Source: Acidaminobacter sp. JC074
GTDB taxonomy: Bacteria; Bacillota; Clostridia; Peptostreptococcales; Acidaminobacteraceae
NCBI RefSeq assembly: GCF_022496765.1
Contig: NZ_VANV01000009.1
Span: 310,034 to 374,033, forward strand
Length of the DNA: 64,000 nt
Direction of reading: 5' to 3'
Shown here one piece after another: positions 16,411 through 24,972 of this stretch (position 1 is its first letter; each line of letters opens with the position of its first letter). Below the pieces are notes generated by a model. It did no database searches and had not been told where the DNA came from. It was given only the letters and a program-made list of their open reading frames with translations. The translations under genes and the position numbers were made by a program.

Positions 16411-18786
16411 CTAGATTCTGTTCTTTTCTATGTTCCAGATGTCTTTTGCATATTCTCTAATTGTTCTATCACTTGAGAACTTAGACGCATTACACATGTT
16501 CATCCAACATTTTCTCGCCCAAGCTTTCTTATCTCTATAAGCTGCATCAACTTTCATTTGAGCATCTCTGTAAGCTGCAAAGTCTTCAAATACAAAGTAG
16601 TTATCAGCAGCATGCCATGAAGCACCCTTTAATAAAGATGTGTAAAGCTCTTGCATATCTTCATCACCAGTGTAGTCAAATGTTACATCGATTAATGCAT
16701 CCACAACTTCTTTTAAACCAGGTACTGTCATGTAAGGTACCTTAGGATCATAGTTACCCTTAAGCTTGTTTACATCTTCTACTGTTAGACCGAAGATAAA
16801 GTTGTTTTCTTCACCAGCTTCTTCAACAATCTCTACATTTGCACCGTCAAGTGTACCAATTGTTGGTGTACCATTTAACATGAACTTCATGTTACCAGTA
16901 CCCGATGCCTCTTTACCAGCCATAGAAATTTGCTCTGATAAGTCTGCTGCTGAGAAGATTCTCTCACCGTAAGAAACTCTGTAGTTTTGAACAAATACAA
17001 CCTTGATTCTACCTGCTACATCTTCATCATTGTTTACTAAGTCAGCAATATCATTGATAAACTTAATAATTGACTTGGCTCTGATGTAACCAGGCGCAGC
17101 CTTTGCACCAAAGATGAAAGTTCTCTTAACAATATCCATTGAAGGATCTTTTTTGATTTTATGGTATAAGTCTAAAATATGGAATGCATTTAATAATTGA
17201 CGCTTGTACTCATGAAGTCTCTTAACTTGAATATCAAATATAGAATCAGGATCAATTTCTACACCTTCATGTTCTTTGATGTATTCAGCAAGTTGAACTT
17301 TCTTTTGAAGCTTGATAGCCATGAATTTCTCAAGCACAGCTTCATCATCTGCATACTTTTCTAACTCTTTAATTTTTTCTAAGTTGTTAACCCACTCATC
17401 TGTACCTAATAATTCAGTTACATAAGCAGATAACTCCTTGTTTGCAAGTGCCATCCATCTTCTTTGAGTGATACCATTCGTTTTATTTTGGAACTTATTC
17501 GGATATAACTGATACCAGTCATTTAACTCTTCATGCTTTAATAACTCTGTATGAAGGTAAGCAACACCATTAACAGCATATGAACCATAGATTGATAACC
17601 ATGCCATTTTAATCATATCATTTGAGATAATTCTCATTGATTCAATTTTATCAGCATCATAACCCTTGCCTTCAAGTTCAGCAACAAACTGCTCATCAAT
17701 TCTTACTAGGATCTCATAGATTCTAGGTAAAATCTCCTTGTAGAAACCATTCCACCACTGCTCTAATGCCTCTGCTAAGATTGTGTGGTTTGTATAAGCA
17801 AAAGTTCTTCTTACAATTGACCAAGCTTGATCCCACGCTAATCCTTCATTATCCATTAAAAGTCTCATCATCTCAGGTACTGCTACAGCTGGATGTGTAT
17901 CGTTTAACTGGATAGCATAGTATTCTGGGAACTCATTGAAGTCATTTGACTTCTTCTTAAAGTCTTTGATCATATCTTGTAAAGATGCAGAAACAAAGAA
18001 GTACTGTTGCTTAAGTCTTAAAAGCTTACCAGCTTGCTCTGAGTCATTTGGATATAATACTCTAGAAATATCCTCTGCTGAGTTTTTCTTCTCTACTGAA
18101 GCAGTGTAGTCTTGATCATTAAATAATTTAAAGTCAAAGGCATCCACAGATTCTGCTTTCCAAAGTCTAAGTGTGTTGATGTTGTTTGTACCGTACCCAA
18201 CGATTGGTGTATCATATGGAATAGCCTGAATTGTCTCATCAGCAAACTCAACCATGACAGCATCTTCTAATCTTCTTACAGACCATGGATCGCCATATTT
18301 TAACCAGTTGTCCACTTGCTCTACCTGACGACCATCTTCAAACTTTTGCTTAAAGATACCATAATCGTAACGGATACCATAACCTGTTAAAGGTAAGTCT
18401 TCTGTTGCAGCTGAATCCATGAAACATGCAGCCAGTCTACCAAGACCACCATTACCAAGACCTGCATCTTCTTCTGCTTCTTCTACAGCATTTAATGAGA
18501 TACCTAACTCTTTTAGAGTTTCTTCAACTTCTGTGTATAAACCTAATGAGATTAAGTTATTACCTAAAGCTCTACCCATTAAGTACTCAGCAGATAAGTA
18601 AGATGCTTGCTTCTTCTTACCGTAAGACTCTTTTGTTTTGTTCCAGTCTTCAGATAACATTTCCATTAATGTCATTGAAACTGCATTAAACTTTTCATAC
18701 TCTAATGCTGAATCAAAAGACTTAGCATACTTCATTCTCGTGGCATCCTTTACTGATGCAATAAACTTATTTTTGTCAAAATTCAT
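16411..18786 (-). CDS. glgP: Glycogen/maltodextrin phosphorylase
   Basis: A 791-residue GT35 enzyme. The start at 18786 (MNFDKNKF) is one base after the malQ stop; an ATG six codons earlier would overlap malQ. The N-terminal YLSAEYLMGRALGNNL and GLGNGGLGRLAACF glucan-site motifs and the PLP-lysine motif EASGTGNMKFMLNG near residue 640 are all present. It releases glucose-1-phosphate from alpha-1,4-glucans with inorganic phosphate in the cytoplasm. Next to malQ and GH31 its likely role is maltodextrin breakdown (MalP), though the family also covers glycogen phosphorylase. Length is normal. Confidence 0.94.
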   Translation of the reverse strand: MNFDKNKFIASVKDATRMKYAKSFDSALEYEKFNAVSMTLMEMLSEDWNKTKESYGKKKQASYLSAEYLMGRALGNNLISLGLYTEVEETLKELGISLNAVEEAEEDAGLGNGGLGRLAACFMDSAATEDLPLTGYGIRYDYGIFKQKFEDGRQVEQVDNWLKYGDPWSVRRLEDAVMVEFADETIQAIPYDTPIVGYGTNNINTLRLWKAESVDAFDFKLFNDQDYTASVEKKNSAEDISRVLYPNDSEQAGKLLRLKQQYFFVSASLQDMIKDFKKKSNDFNEFPEYYAIQLNDTHPAVAVPEMMRLLMDNEGLAWDQAWSIVRRTFAYTNHTILAEALEQWWNGFYKEILPRIYEILVRIDEQFVAELEGKGYDADKIESMRIISNDMIKMAWLSIYGSYAVNGVAYLHTELLKHEELNDWYQLYPNKFQNKTNGITQRRWMALANKELSAYVTELLGTDEWVNNLEKIKELEKYADDEAVLEKFMAIKLQKKVQLAEYIKEHEGVEIDPDSIFDIQVKRLHEYKRQLLNAFHILDLYHKIKKDPSMDIVKRTFIFGAKAAPGYIRAKSIIKFINDIADLVNNDEDVAGRIKVVFVQNYRVSYGERIFSAADLSEQISMAGKEASGTGNMKFMLNGTPTIGTLDGANVEIVEEAGEENNFIFGLTVEDVNKLKGNYDPKVPYMTVPGLKEVVDALIDVTFDYTGDEDMQELYTSLLKGASWHAADNYFVFEDFAAYRDAQMKVDAAYRDKKAWARKCWMNMCNASKFSSDRTIREYAKDIWNIEKNRI

Positions 18787-18787
18787 A

Positions 18788-20272
18788 TTAGCACAACCTT
18801 CCATATAATTTCGTCATATCATATATCTTCTTTGCAAGTTCGTCCGTTAACTGACCTGGTGCCATGCGCCATTCCCAGTTACCGCCGATAGTTGATGGTA
18901 TGTTCATTCTTGCCTTATCGTCAAGACCTAAGAAGTCCTGCATTTGAGCAACAGCTACTACACCAACAGATGACCAAGCACCTCTGATAAAGCCCCAGTG
19001 ATAACCTTCTTCTTTAGTCAGCTTAAGATAATCAATGGCCTTATCTATGTCTCCTTGATCTGTATTAATAAACCACCCTTGTACTGTATCGTTGTCATGA
19101 GTACCTGTGTACACAAAACAATTTGTTTCATAATTATGTGGTAAATAATCACTCTCTTCTTTTGAGTCAAATGCAAACTCAAGTACTTTCATGCCTGGAT
19201 AACCAGATGCATCTTTAAAGTCAGCAACCTCTTGAGTCAAGAAACCTAAGTCTTCAGCGATAACTTTTAACTCGCCCAGTTCTTCTTTAATTGCATCAAA
19301 CAGCTTCATTTCAGGGCCTTTGACCCACTCACCGTTGACAGCAGTTTCAGCACCGCCAGGAATTGACCAGTAGCTTTCAAAGCCTCTAAAGTGGTCGATT
19401 CTTACAACATCAAATAACTCATAAGTTGCGCGGATTCTTTCAATCCACCACTTATAACCTTGTTGATCCATCAGGTCCCAATTATAAATTGGGTTGCCCC
19501 ATAATTGGCCTGTTGCAGAAAAGGCATCTGGTGGACAACCTGATACACATACAGGTCTGTTGTCTTCATCTAATAGGAATAATTCAGGGTTTGACCAAAC
19601 ATCTGAAGAATCTTCTGCCACATAGATTGGAATATCACCAATCATCTCTACACCATTTTTGTTGGCGTAAACTTTAAGTTCATGCCACTGCTTGAAAAAG
19701 ATGTATTGAACAAAAGTCCAAAACTTCATTTCAGACTCATGCTGAACCTTAGCTGCTTCTATAGCGTCAGCTTGTCTTGTTCTTAATGCCTTTGGCCACT
19801 CCTGCCATGATCTTAAATCATTGTCATGCTTAAGTGCCATAAATAAAGTGTAGTCAATTAACCATGACTTGTGTTCTTCAACAAAAGTGTCCATTTCTCT
19901 TTTATAAGATTTTTCAGCTCTGGAATATGCAAGTCTAAGTAGAGCAGTCTTTTCATTGTTAACCTTTGTAAAATCAACCACATCAGTTTGATTGCCAAAA
20001 TCTCTACCAGAAAAATCTTCTTCTGTTAAAAGACCTTTTTCCTTTAATACTTCTAAATCAATTAAGAGGATATTACCTGCAAATGTTGAAAGAGATTGAT
20101 ATGGGGAATCTCCATAACCCGTTGGACCAATCGGTAGAAGCTGCCAATATGATTGTCCTGATTTCTTTAAGAAATCTACAAAATCATAGGCCTCTTTACC
20201 AAAGGTACCAATACCCTGCTTATTAGGTAATGATGTGATATGCATCAAGATACCACTAGATCTATTAAACAT
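18788..20272 (-). CDS. malQ: 4-alpha-glucanotransferase (amylomaltase)
   Basis: A 494-residue GH77 enzyme. It shows SSGILMHITSLPNKQGIGTFG at the N-terminus, GDIPIYVAEDSSDVW, the nucleophile region VVRIDHFRGFE, the acid in VIAEDLG and the third carboxylate in YTGTHDNDT. It transfers alpha-1,4-glucan segments between maltodextrins, releasing glucose and making longer chains for the phosphorylase. It is cytoplasmic, with no signal. The start overlaps the end of the GH31 gene by eight bases, which supports translational coupling in the operon. Confidence 0.95.
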   Translation of the reverse strand: MFNRSSGILMHITSLPNKQGIGTFGKEAYDFVDFLKKSGQSYWQLLPIGPTGYGDSPYQSLSTFAGNILLIDLEVLKEKGLLTEEDFSGRDFGNQTDVVDFTKVNNEKTALLRLAYSRAEKSYKREMDTFVEEHKSWLIDYTLFMALKHDNDLRSWQEWPKALRTRQADAIEAAKVQHESEMKFWTFVQYIFFKQWHELKVYANKNGVEMIGDIPIYVAEDSSDVWSNPELFLLDEDNRPVCVSGCPPDAFSATGQLWGNPIYNWDLMDQQGYKWWIERIRATYELFDVVRIDHFRGFESYWSIPGGAETAVNGEWVKGPEMKLFDAIKEELGELKVIAEDLGFLTQEVADFKDASGYPGMKVLEFAFDSKEESDYLPHNYETNCFVYTGTHDNDTVQGWFINTDQGDIDKAIDYLKLTKEEGYHWGFIRGAWSSVGVVAVAQMQDFLGLDDKARMNIPSTIGGNWEWRMAPGQLTDELAKKIYDMTKLYGRLC

Positions 20273-22385
20273 GATACACTCCTTTATGTCGTTTATTATC
20301 AGTTGTTACAATATCATATGAAATCTCTTTACAACCAATATCGCCTGTATGTGATAGATGGATTTGACCATCATATTTAACATGAATATCAAAATAACTA
20401 GCTTCAGCGTCTCTAGAAATACCGTCATCTGAATACACTTGGTAAGAAGCATCTTTATCAACAAAGCCAATTAAATCCAAAGTCTCAACAGAAATATCTT
20501 CAACCTTGTTTTTAACTTCATTAAGTATTAATAGCGTACCCTGTCTTAAATAGTTTAACCATTCTTTTGTCTGAACCTGAACATACTGATGACCAGATTC
20601 TCTAAGCTCTAGAGCATAATTATCATTAGACTTGATCTTATACTCAAGCATTTTTTCAGGTAAATAGACATATCTTCCTTTTGCATTTGCCTGATGAACT
20701 GGTGCAAGCATAATACCAGAACCATACATCAACTGGTCTTCTACTTGATGACAATGTTCATCTTCAAAGTCAAATGATAAAGGTCTAAAAAGTAAAGTAT
20801 TGTTAGTTCTTGCCTTCATAAACTCAGAATATAAGTAAGTAATGAAAGCATATCTGTATCTAATAATGTCACGTGTCACTTGAGTCGTATCATCTTCAAA
20901 AGAGAATGGCTCTTGGTGTCTTGAACCCATGCATGCATGATTTCTAAAAAGTGGTGTATAGACTGCAAACTGAGACCAACGCGTTGCAAGCTCACCACTT
21001 GCATTGCCCCCAAATCCACCTATATCAGCACCTGAGTATAAGAAGCCGCACATATTTAACGAAGGCATCATCTTAATGTTTTGTGTTAAGTGTTCCCACC
21101 ATGCATGGTTATCACCCGTCCAAATACCACCATAACGGTGCATACCGATGTAAGAAGCTCTTGAGAAAAGTAAGATTCTTTTTTCAGGATGATTTCTTTC
21201 AAAGGCTTCACCAGCAGCGCGTGTCATGTTGTAACCAAACAGGTTGTGTAAATCATAGTGGTTATAAGTGTTACCATCTACTCTGTGATAGAAAGATTGA
21301 TAATCTTCTTTATTATTAGATAACCACATAAACTGATCTTTCAATTTAAAGAAATCATAAATACCTAAGTTCTTACCTTTTTGATTGGATGCATACTCGA
21401 TGGCTTCTTCAAGTTTCTTAGCAGAATAGAATATAGCCGGCTCGTTCATATCGTTCCAGAAACCTTCAATGCCCTTGTCAATTAAGAAATCATATTGGTC
21501 ACCAAACCACTTTCTTGCTTCTGGATTAATAAAATCAGGAAAATGTACAAGACCAGGCCATACAGCACCAACAAAAGGTTTACCTTCAGAATCCTCACAG
21601 TAGTATCTGTTTTTGACACCTTCTTCATGCGTCTTGTAACCGTCTTCAATTTTGCAGCCTGCATCAATGATTGGGATTAGTCTAAACCCATCATCTTTAA
21701 GATCTTTTACAAATGATTCGAAGTTAGGAAATCTTTCTTCATCTATTGTAAAGTTTTTAAAATCCTTCATATAATCAATGTCCATGTAGATGGTGTCACA
21801 TGGGATATCCGATTCTATAAATTTATCTGCAATTTCTCTGATGGCCTTATTGTCTGGGTATGACCAACGAGATTGTTGAAAACCAAATGCCCACTTTGGT
21901 GGTAAAAATGATGGTCCAATTGCCTTTAAAAACTTAGACACAATTGTTTTCTTATCACCTTCAATGATATAAAGTCTAAGATCTTTTCCTTCAATAGAAA
22001 CTTTCAATTCATCTTTATGACTGAATCCAAAGTCAAACTCTATATAAGTTGGAAAGTCAATGTAAACACCAAATGATTTTTTACCATCAACAATAAAGAA
22101 GTTATGTGCCCCGTATAAAGCTCTTTTGTCTGGTGTATGGTTTGGATCATCTGTACAAAACGACTCATAGATGCCACCTCTTTTGTTGATGCCCCTAAGA
22201 TTTTCTCCTAGACCATAAACCTTGTCATTTGAATCGAATTTATATGTAAGTGTCGTTACATCTTTTACGTCACATGATAAACCAGTACCATCAAGCAAGT
22301 CACTTAGCGATTCTACTGGTCTTATATTTTCAAAATCTACGATACTATCCGTTTCAAATGGCGTACCGATATTTAAATACTTCAT
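20265..22385 (-). CDS. GH31 alpha-glucosidase
   Basis: A 706-residue cytoplasmic glycoside hydrolase. The GH31 nucleophile motif is GFWNDMNEP (Asp312), and the acid/base Asp is in GGIWTGDN. An N-terminal beta-sandwich precedes the barrel (about 165-530), and C-terminal beta domains follow. It should release glucose from the non-reducing ends of maltose or isomaltose-type oligosaccharides. It overlaps the upstream lacI gene by four bases and malQ by eight, so it is the first catabolic gene of the operon. Exact linkage preference is not readable by eye. Confidence 0.92.
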   Translation of the reverse strand: MKYLNIGTPFETDSIVDFENIRPVESLSDLLDGTGLSCDVKDVTTLTYKFDSNDKVYGLGENLRGINKRGGIYESFCTDDPNHTPDKRALYGAHNFFIVDGKKSFGVYIDFPTYIEFDFGFSHKDELKVSIEGKDLRLYIIEGDKKTIVSKFLKAIGPSFLPPKWAFGFQQSRWSYPDNKAIREIADKFIESDIPCDTIYMDIDYMKDFKNFTIDEERFPNFESFVKDLKDDGFRLIPIIDAGCKIEDGYKTHEEGVKNRYYCEDSEGKPFVGAVWPGLVHFPDFINPEARKWFGDQYDFLIDKGIEGFWNDMNEPAIFYSAKKLEEAIEYASNQKGKNLGIYDFFKLKDQFMWLSNNKEDYQSFYHRVDGNTYNHYDLHNLFGYNMTRAAGEAFERNHPEKRILLFSRASYIGMHRYGGIWTGDNHAWWEHLTQNIKMMPSLNMCGFLYSGADIGGFGGNASGELATRWSQFAVYTPLFRNHACMGSRHQEPFSFEDDTTQVTRDIIRYRYAFITYLYSEFMKARTNNTLLFRPLSFDFEDEHCHQVEDQLMYGSGIMLAPVHQANAKGRYVYLPEKMLEYKIKSNDNYALELRESGHQYVQVQTKEWLNYLRQGTLLILNEVKNKVEDISVETLDLIGFVDKDASYQVYSDDGISRDAEASYFDIHVKYDGQIHLSHTGDIGCKEISYDIVTTDNKRHKGVYHV

Positions 22386-23401
22386 TGTCCACCTCTCTCT
22401 TTAATTGTTTGTCCCTTATAAAATGTGGTCTCTAAGACTATATGACTCTTTACATCTTTATCTTTAAACTCAGATAAGACAATAGAAGCTATATTGGAAC
22501 CCATTTCATCATAAGGCTGTTCAACTGTTGATAAACTAGGGTGCATGAACTTTGAAATTTCAAGACCATCAAAGCCTACAACAGATATATCATCAGGAAC
22601 TGATTTACCAGCATCAAATACAGCTTTTACAGCACCTATGGCCATTAAGTCTGAAATTGCAAACACTGCTGTAAGGTCAGTTTTAAGAAGTTCTTTCATG
22701 GCATCATAGCCTGACTGCATAGAATAGTCTCCCATTGCAATCAATTCATTTGATGAAATAAGTGCATGATCCTTTAAGGCTTGTTCATAAGCCAGCTGTC
22801 TTCTTTCAGCGACATTGTCCTTACCATCTTCAGATGATATAAGGCCAATAGATTTATGACCAGAACTTATAAGTTTTACAACACCCTCATAAGAAGACTT
22901 AAAGTTATCAATGGTCACACTGGAATATAAATCCCTATCACATGCTTCATGAATAACTGTCGAACCAAATACTACTGGTATATCAAGTTGTTTGATATAG
23001 CCTTCGTCTTCTGGTAATAAACTACCACCAAGTATGATCAGACCTGCAAGTCTTTTCTCAAGTGCAAACTCAACAGCAACTTCCACTGTTTTAATGTGTT
23101 CCTTATGAAAATGTAAAACCAGTGCATGTTTCTCATTAGAGATTTTTTCTTCAATGGCTTCTACAACCTTTGAGAAAAAGTTTGAATATTCACCTATGAT
23201 AAAAATACCTATATGGTTTGTTTTATTTCTCTTAAGATTTCTTGCACTGTTGTTGGGAACATAATTCAGTTCCTCAATAACCTTTAAAACTCTTTCTTTA
23301 GTAGAGTCTTTTACATCAGGCTGATTGTTAAGCACCCTTGAAACTGTACTGACACCAACACCAGCTGCTTTTGCTATGTCTTTAATATTTACTGATTTCA
23401 T
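22382..23401 (-). CDS. LacI-family regulator heading the alpha-glucan operon
   Basis: A 339-residue repressor with N-terminal helix-turn-helix VNIKDIAKAAGVGVSTVSRVL, hinge YVPNNSARNLKRN, and a sugar-binding core. It is the first gene of a five-gene operon (lacI, GH31, malQ, glgP, pulA), overlapping the next gene by four bases. A perfect 14-base palindrome precedes it, so it probably controls its own operon. It differs from the other LacI protein in this region, whose operators have a different sequence. The inducer is inferred to be an alpha-glucoside. Confidence 0.88.
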   Translation of the reverse strand: MKSVNIKDIAKAAGVGVSTVSRVLNNQPDVKDSTKERVLKVIEELNYVPNNSARNLKRNKTNHIGIFIIGEYSNFFSKVVEAIEEKISNEKHALVLHFHKEHIKTVEVAVEFALEKRLAGLIILGGSLLPEDEGYIKQLDIPVVFGSTVIHEACDRDLYSSVTIDNFKSSYEGVVKLISSGHKSIGLISSEDGKDNVAERRQLAYEQALKDHALISSNELIAMGDYSMQSGYDAMKELLKTDLTAVFAISDLMAIGAVKAVFDAGKSVPDDISVVGFDGLEISKFMHPSLSTVEQPYDEMGSNIASIVLSEFKDKDVKSHIVLETTFYKGQTIKERGGQ

Positions 23402-23440
23402 TTTATCTCCTAATGAAACTCTTTATAGTAATTATGACAA

Positions 23441-23460
23441 CGTTTCCGGAAACGTTTCCG
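23441..23460 (-). promoter_or_regulatory. LacI-type operator of the alpha-glucan operon
   Basis: CGGAAACGTTTCCG (23447-23460) is a perfect palindrome with the central CG typical of LacI operators. A second overlapping half-site (CGTTTCCGG, 23441-23449) extends it. It lies 40-60 bases upstream of the lacI start, in a region with -10-like TATAAA sequences. Confidence 0.8.
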
Positions 23461-23497
23461 AAACTATATTCATTTTATCATAATTTAAAAAAATATC

Positions 23498-23524
23498 AAG
23501 AAAAAAAATAGCCGAAGCTATTTT
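23498..23524 (-). terminator. Terminator of the PLP-enzyme gene
   Basis: Stem AAAATAGC/GCTATTTT (23505-23512 and 23517-23524), closed on the minus strand by a TTCG tetraloop and followed by a T run. It overlaps the stop codon. Confidence 0.85.
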
Positions 23525-24477
23525 ATAAACAAATCCATTTTAGAGAAATTACCAAAGACACCACCTGTATGAATAAATAATATGTTGGCATTATCTTTGT
23601 ATTTTCCATTTTTTATGTCCGTCATTAGACCATACATGGCTTTACCTGTATAAACTGAATCCAGAAGAATGCCTTCATTTCTTGCCATATCCAAGATAAA
23701 ATCTATTTCCTCATCTCTACTTAAGGCATAGCCTCTACCAACATAGTCTGTCCTAATATCTACATCTTTAGGTGTAATCTCTGGAAGCATCGTATAAGGC
23801 TTTGACTCATTCAAAAGACTCTTAACCATATCAAATCCATCAACATTTGGATTGTAAATGTTATAACCGACATTTTTTATGTCTCTACCATGCTTTTTAA
23901 TCCCCATCAAAAGACCAGTATAAGTCGAACCAGAACCAAAGGCAGACACAATATAATCAAACTCTATCCCTAGCTCATTTTCCTGGTTTTCAATTTCTGA
24001 AAAAGCATGTTCATAGCCAAGGTTTCCAATGCCATTTGAAGCACCTTCAGGAATAAGATATGTATGCTTACCTGAAGCATCTAAATCCTTTTTCATATCA
24101 GCCATAATTTGATGTCTATTTTTATAGTCTTCTAGGCTGATTAAATGTATTTTTGCGCCTATCATTTTATTTAAGAAATAGTTACCACTGCCTGGTACTT
24201 CATTTTCTTTTAAGACTAGGTGAACCTCAAAACCAAGTTTTACTGCGGCTATGGCTGTTGCTCTGCAATGATTTGACTGAATGCCACCACAGGTGATAAC
24301 TGTATCAGCACCTAGAGCCTTTGCCTCTGCAAAAGAATACTCCAGTTTTCTTACTTTATTACCAGACAACTCAAAACCGGTTTGGTCGTCTCTTTTGATA
24401 TACACATTGATGCCATTAAAATTGAACTTCATTTTTTCAATACGTGTCGGTAAGTTTGCTAAATTATACTTCTTCAT
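23518..24477 (-). CDS. D-cysteine desulfhydrase / ACC-deaminase family PLP enzyme
   Basis: A 319-residue fold-type II PLP protein. The PLP lysine lies in SGNKVRKLEY (Lys41), followed by TCGGIQSNHCRATA, the conserved stretch that binds the substrate carboxylate. A Ser/Gly-rich phosphate-binding loop, FGSGSTYTG, lies near residue 178. Members degrade D-cysteine or other D-amino acids to an alpha-keto acid and ammonia; ACC deaminase is related, and the two cannot be separated safely by eye. The start overlaps the end of the upstream acetyltransferase gene by four bases. Confidence 0.88.
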   Translation of the reverse strand: MKKYNLANLPTRIEKMKFNFNGINVYIKRDDQTGFELSGNKVRKLEYSFAEAKALGADTVITCGGIQSNHCRATAIAAVKLGFEVHLVLKENEVPGSGNYFLNKMIGAKIHLISLEDYKNRHQIMADMKKDLDASGKHTYLIPEGASNGIGNLGYEHAFSEIENQENELGIEFDYIVSAFGSGSTYTGLLMGIKKHGRDIKNVGYNIYNPNVDGFDMVKSLLNESKPYTMLPEITPKDVDIRTDYVGRGYALSRDEEIDFILDMARNEGILLDSVYTGKAMYGLMTDIKNGKYKDNANILFIHTGGVFGNFSKMDLFIK

Positions 24478-24905
24478 TTCAACCTCTTTTCATATTGTAT
24501 CCAGTCGTCTTTTATAGCAAGTCTCTTATAAGCCATCTTGTCAAAGAGGTGCTGTGCAGGATTGATAAGTCTAGTAGATAAAGTCATCCTATCATAACCA
24601 TGAATTTGTACACTTTCTTCTAAAGATAACATCAGCTTTTGACCAATACCTCTGCCTCTAGATGATTCATCGACGTAAATAGAAAATACACACGGCATAT
24701 CTTCATGTATACTCCAGTAGGCAAAACCCAAGATACTTTCTTCTTCAAATACAAACATACTGTCTAAGTTATCCTCATAACCTTTTAAGATATGTTCTTT
24801 GGCATCAAGCCACCTACTCAGGTCCTCTGGTTCAAAGCTTTTGATATATTTAAAATCCATATTGTAGATCTCTAAAAAATCCTCTATTATAGCCCTTCTT
24901 ATCAA
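24474..24905 (-). CDS. GNAT-family N-acetyltransferase (TTG start)
   Basis: I place the start at a TTG (24905), because GGAGGT lies about six bases upstream and the encoded IRRAIIEDFLEIYNMD is a typical GNAT N-terminus; the longer in-frame ATG at 24944 falls inside a terminator hairpin. The 143-residue protein contains VFSIYVDESSRGRGIGQKLM, the acetyl-CoA binding motif with R/Q-x-x-G-x-G/A. It transfers an acetyl group to an unknown amine substrate. It overlaps the PLP-enzyme gene, so both are one unit. Confidence 0.85.
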   Translation of the reverse strand: MIRRAIIEDFLEIYNMDFKYIKSFEPEDLSRWLDAKEHILKGYEDNLDSMFVFEEESILGFAYWSIHEDMPCVFSIYVDESSRGRGIGQKLMLSLEESVQIHGYDRMTLSTRLINPAQHLFDKMAYKRLAIKDDWIQYEKRLK

Positions 24906-24929
24906 ACAACCACCTCCGATACTATGATA

Positions 24930-24959
24930 ACACAAAAGATGCACCTGAGTGCATCTTTT
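24930..24959 (-). terminator. Terminator of htpG
   Basis: Perfect 11-bp stem (AAAAGATGCAC, 24934-24944, and GTGCATCTTTT, 24949-24959) with a T-rich tail on the minus strand, just after the htpG stop. Confidence 0.88.
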
Positions 24960-24972
24960 AGAATAAGTATTT

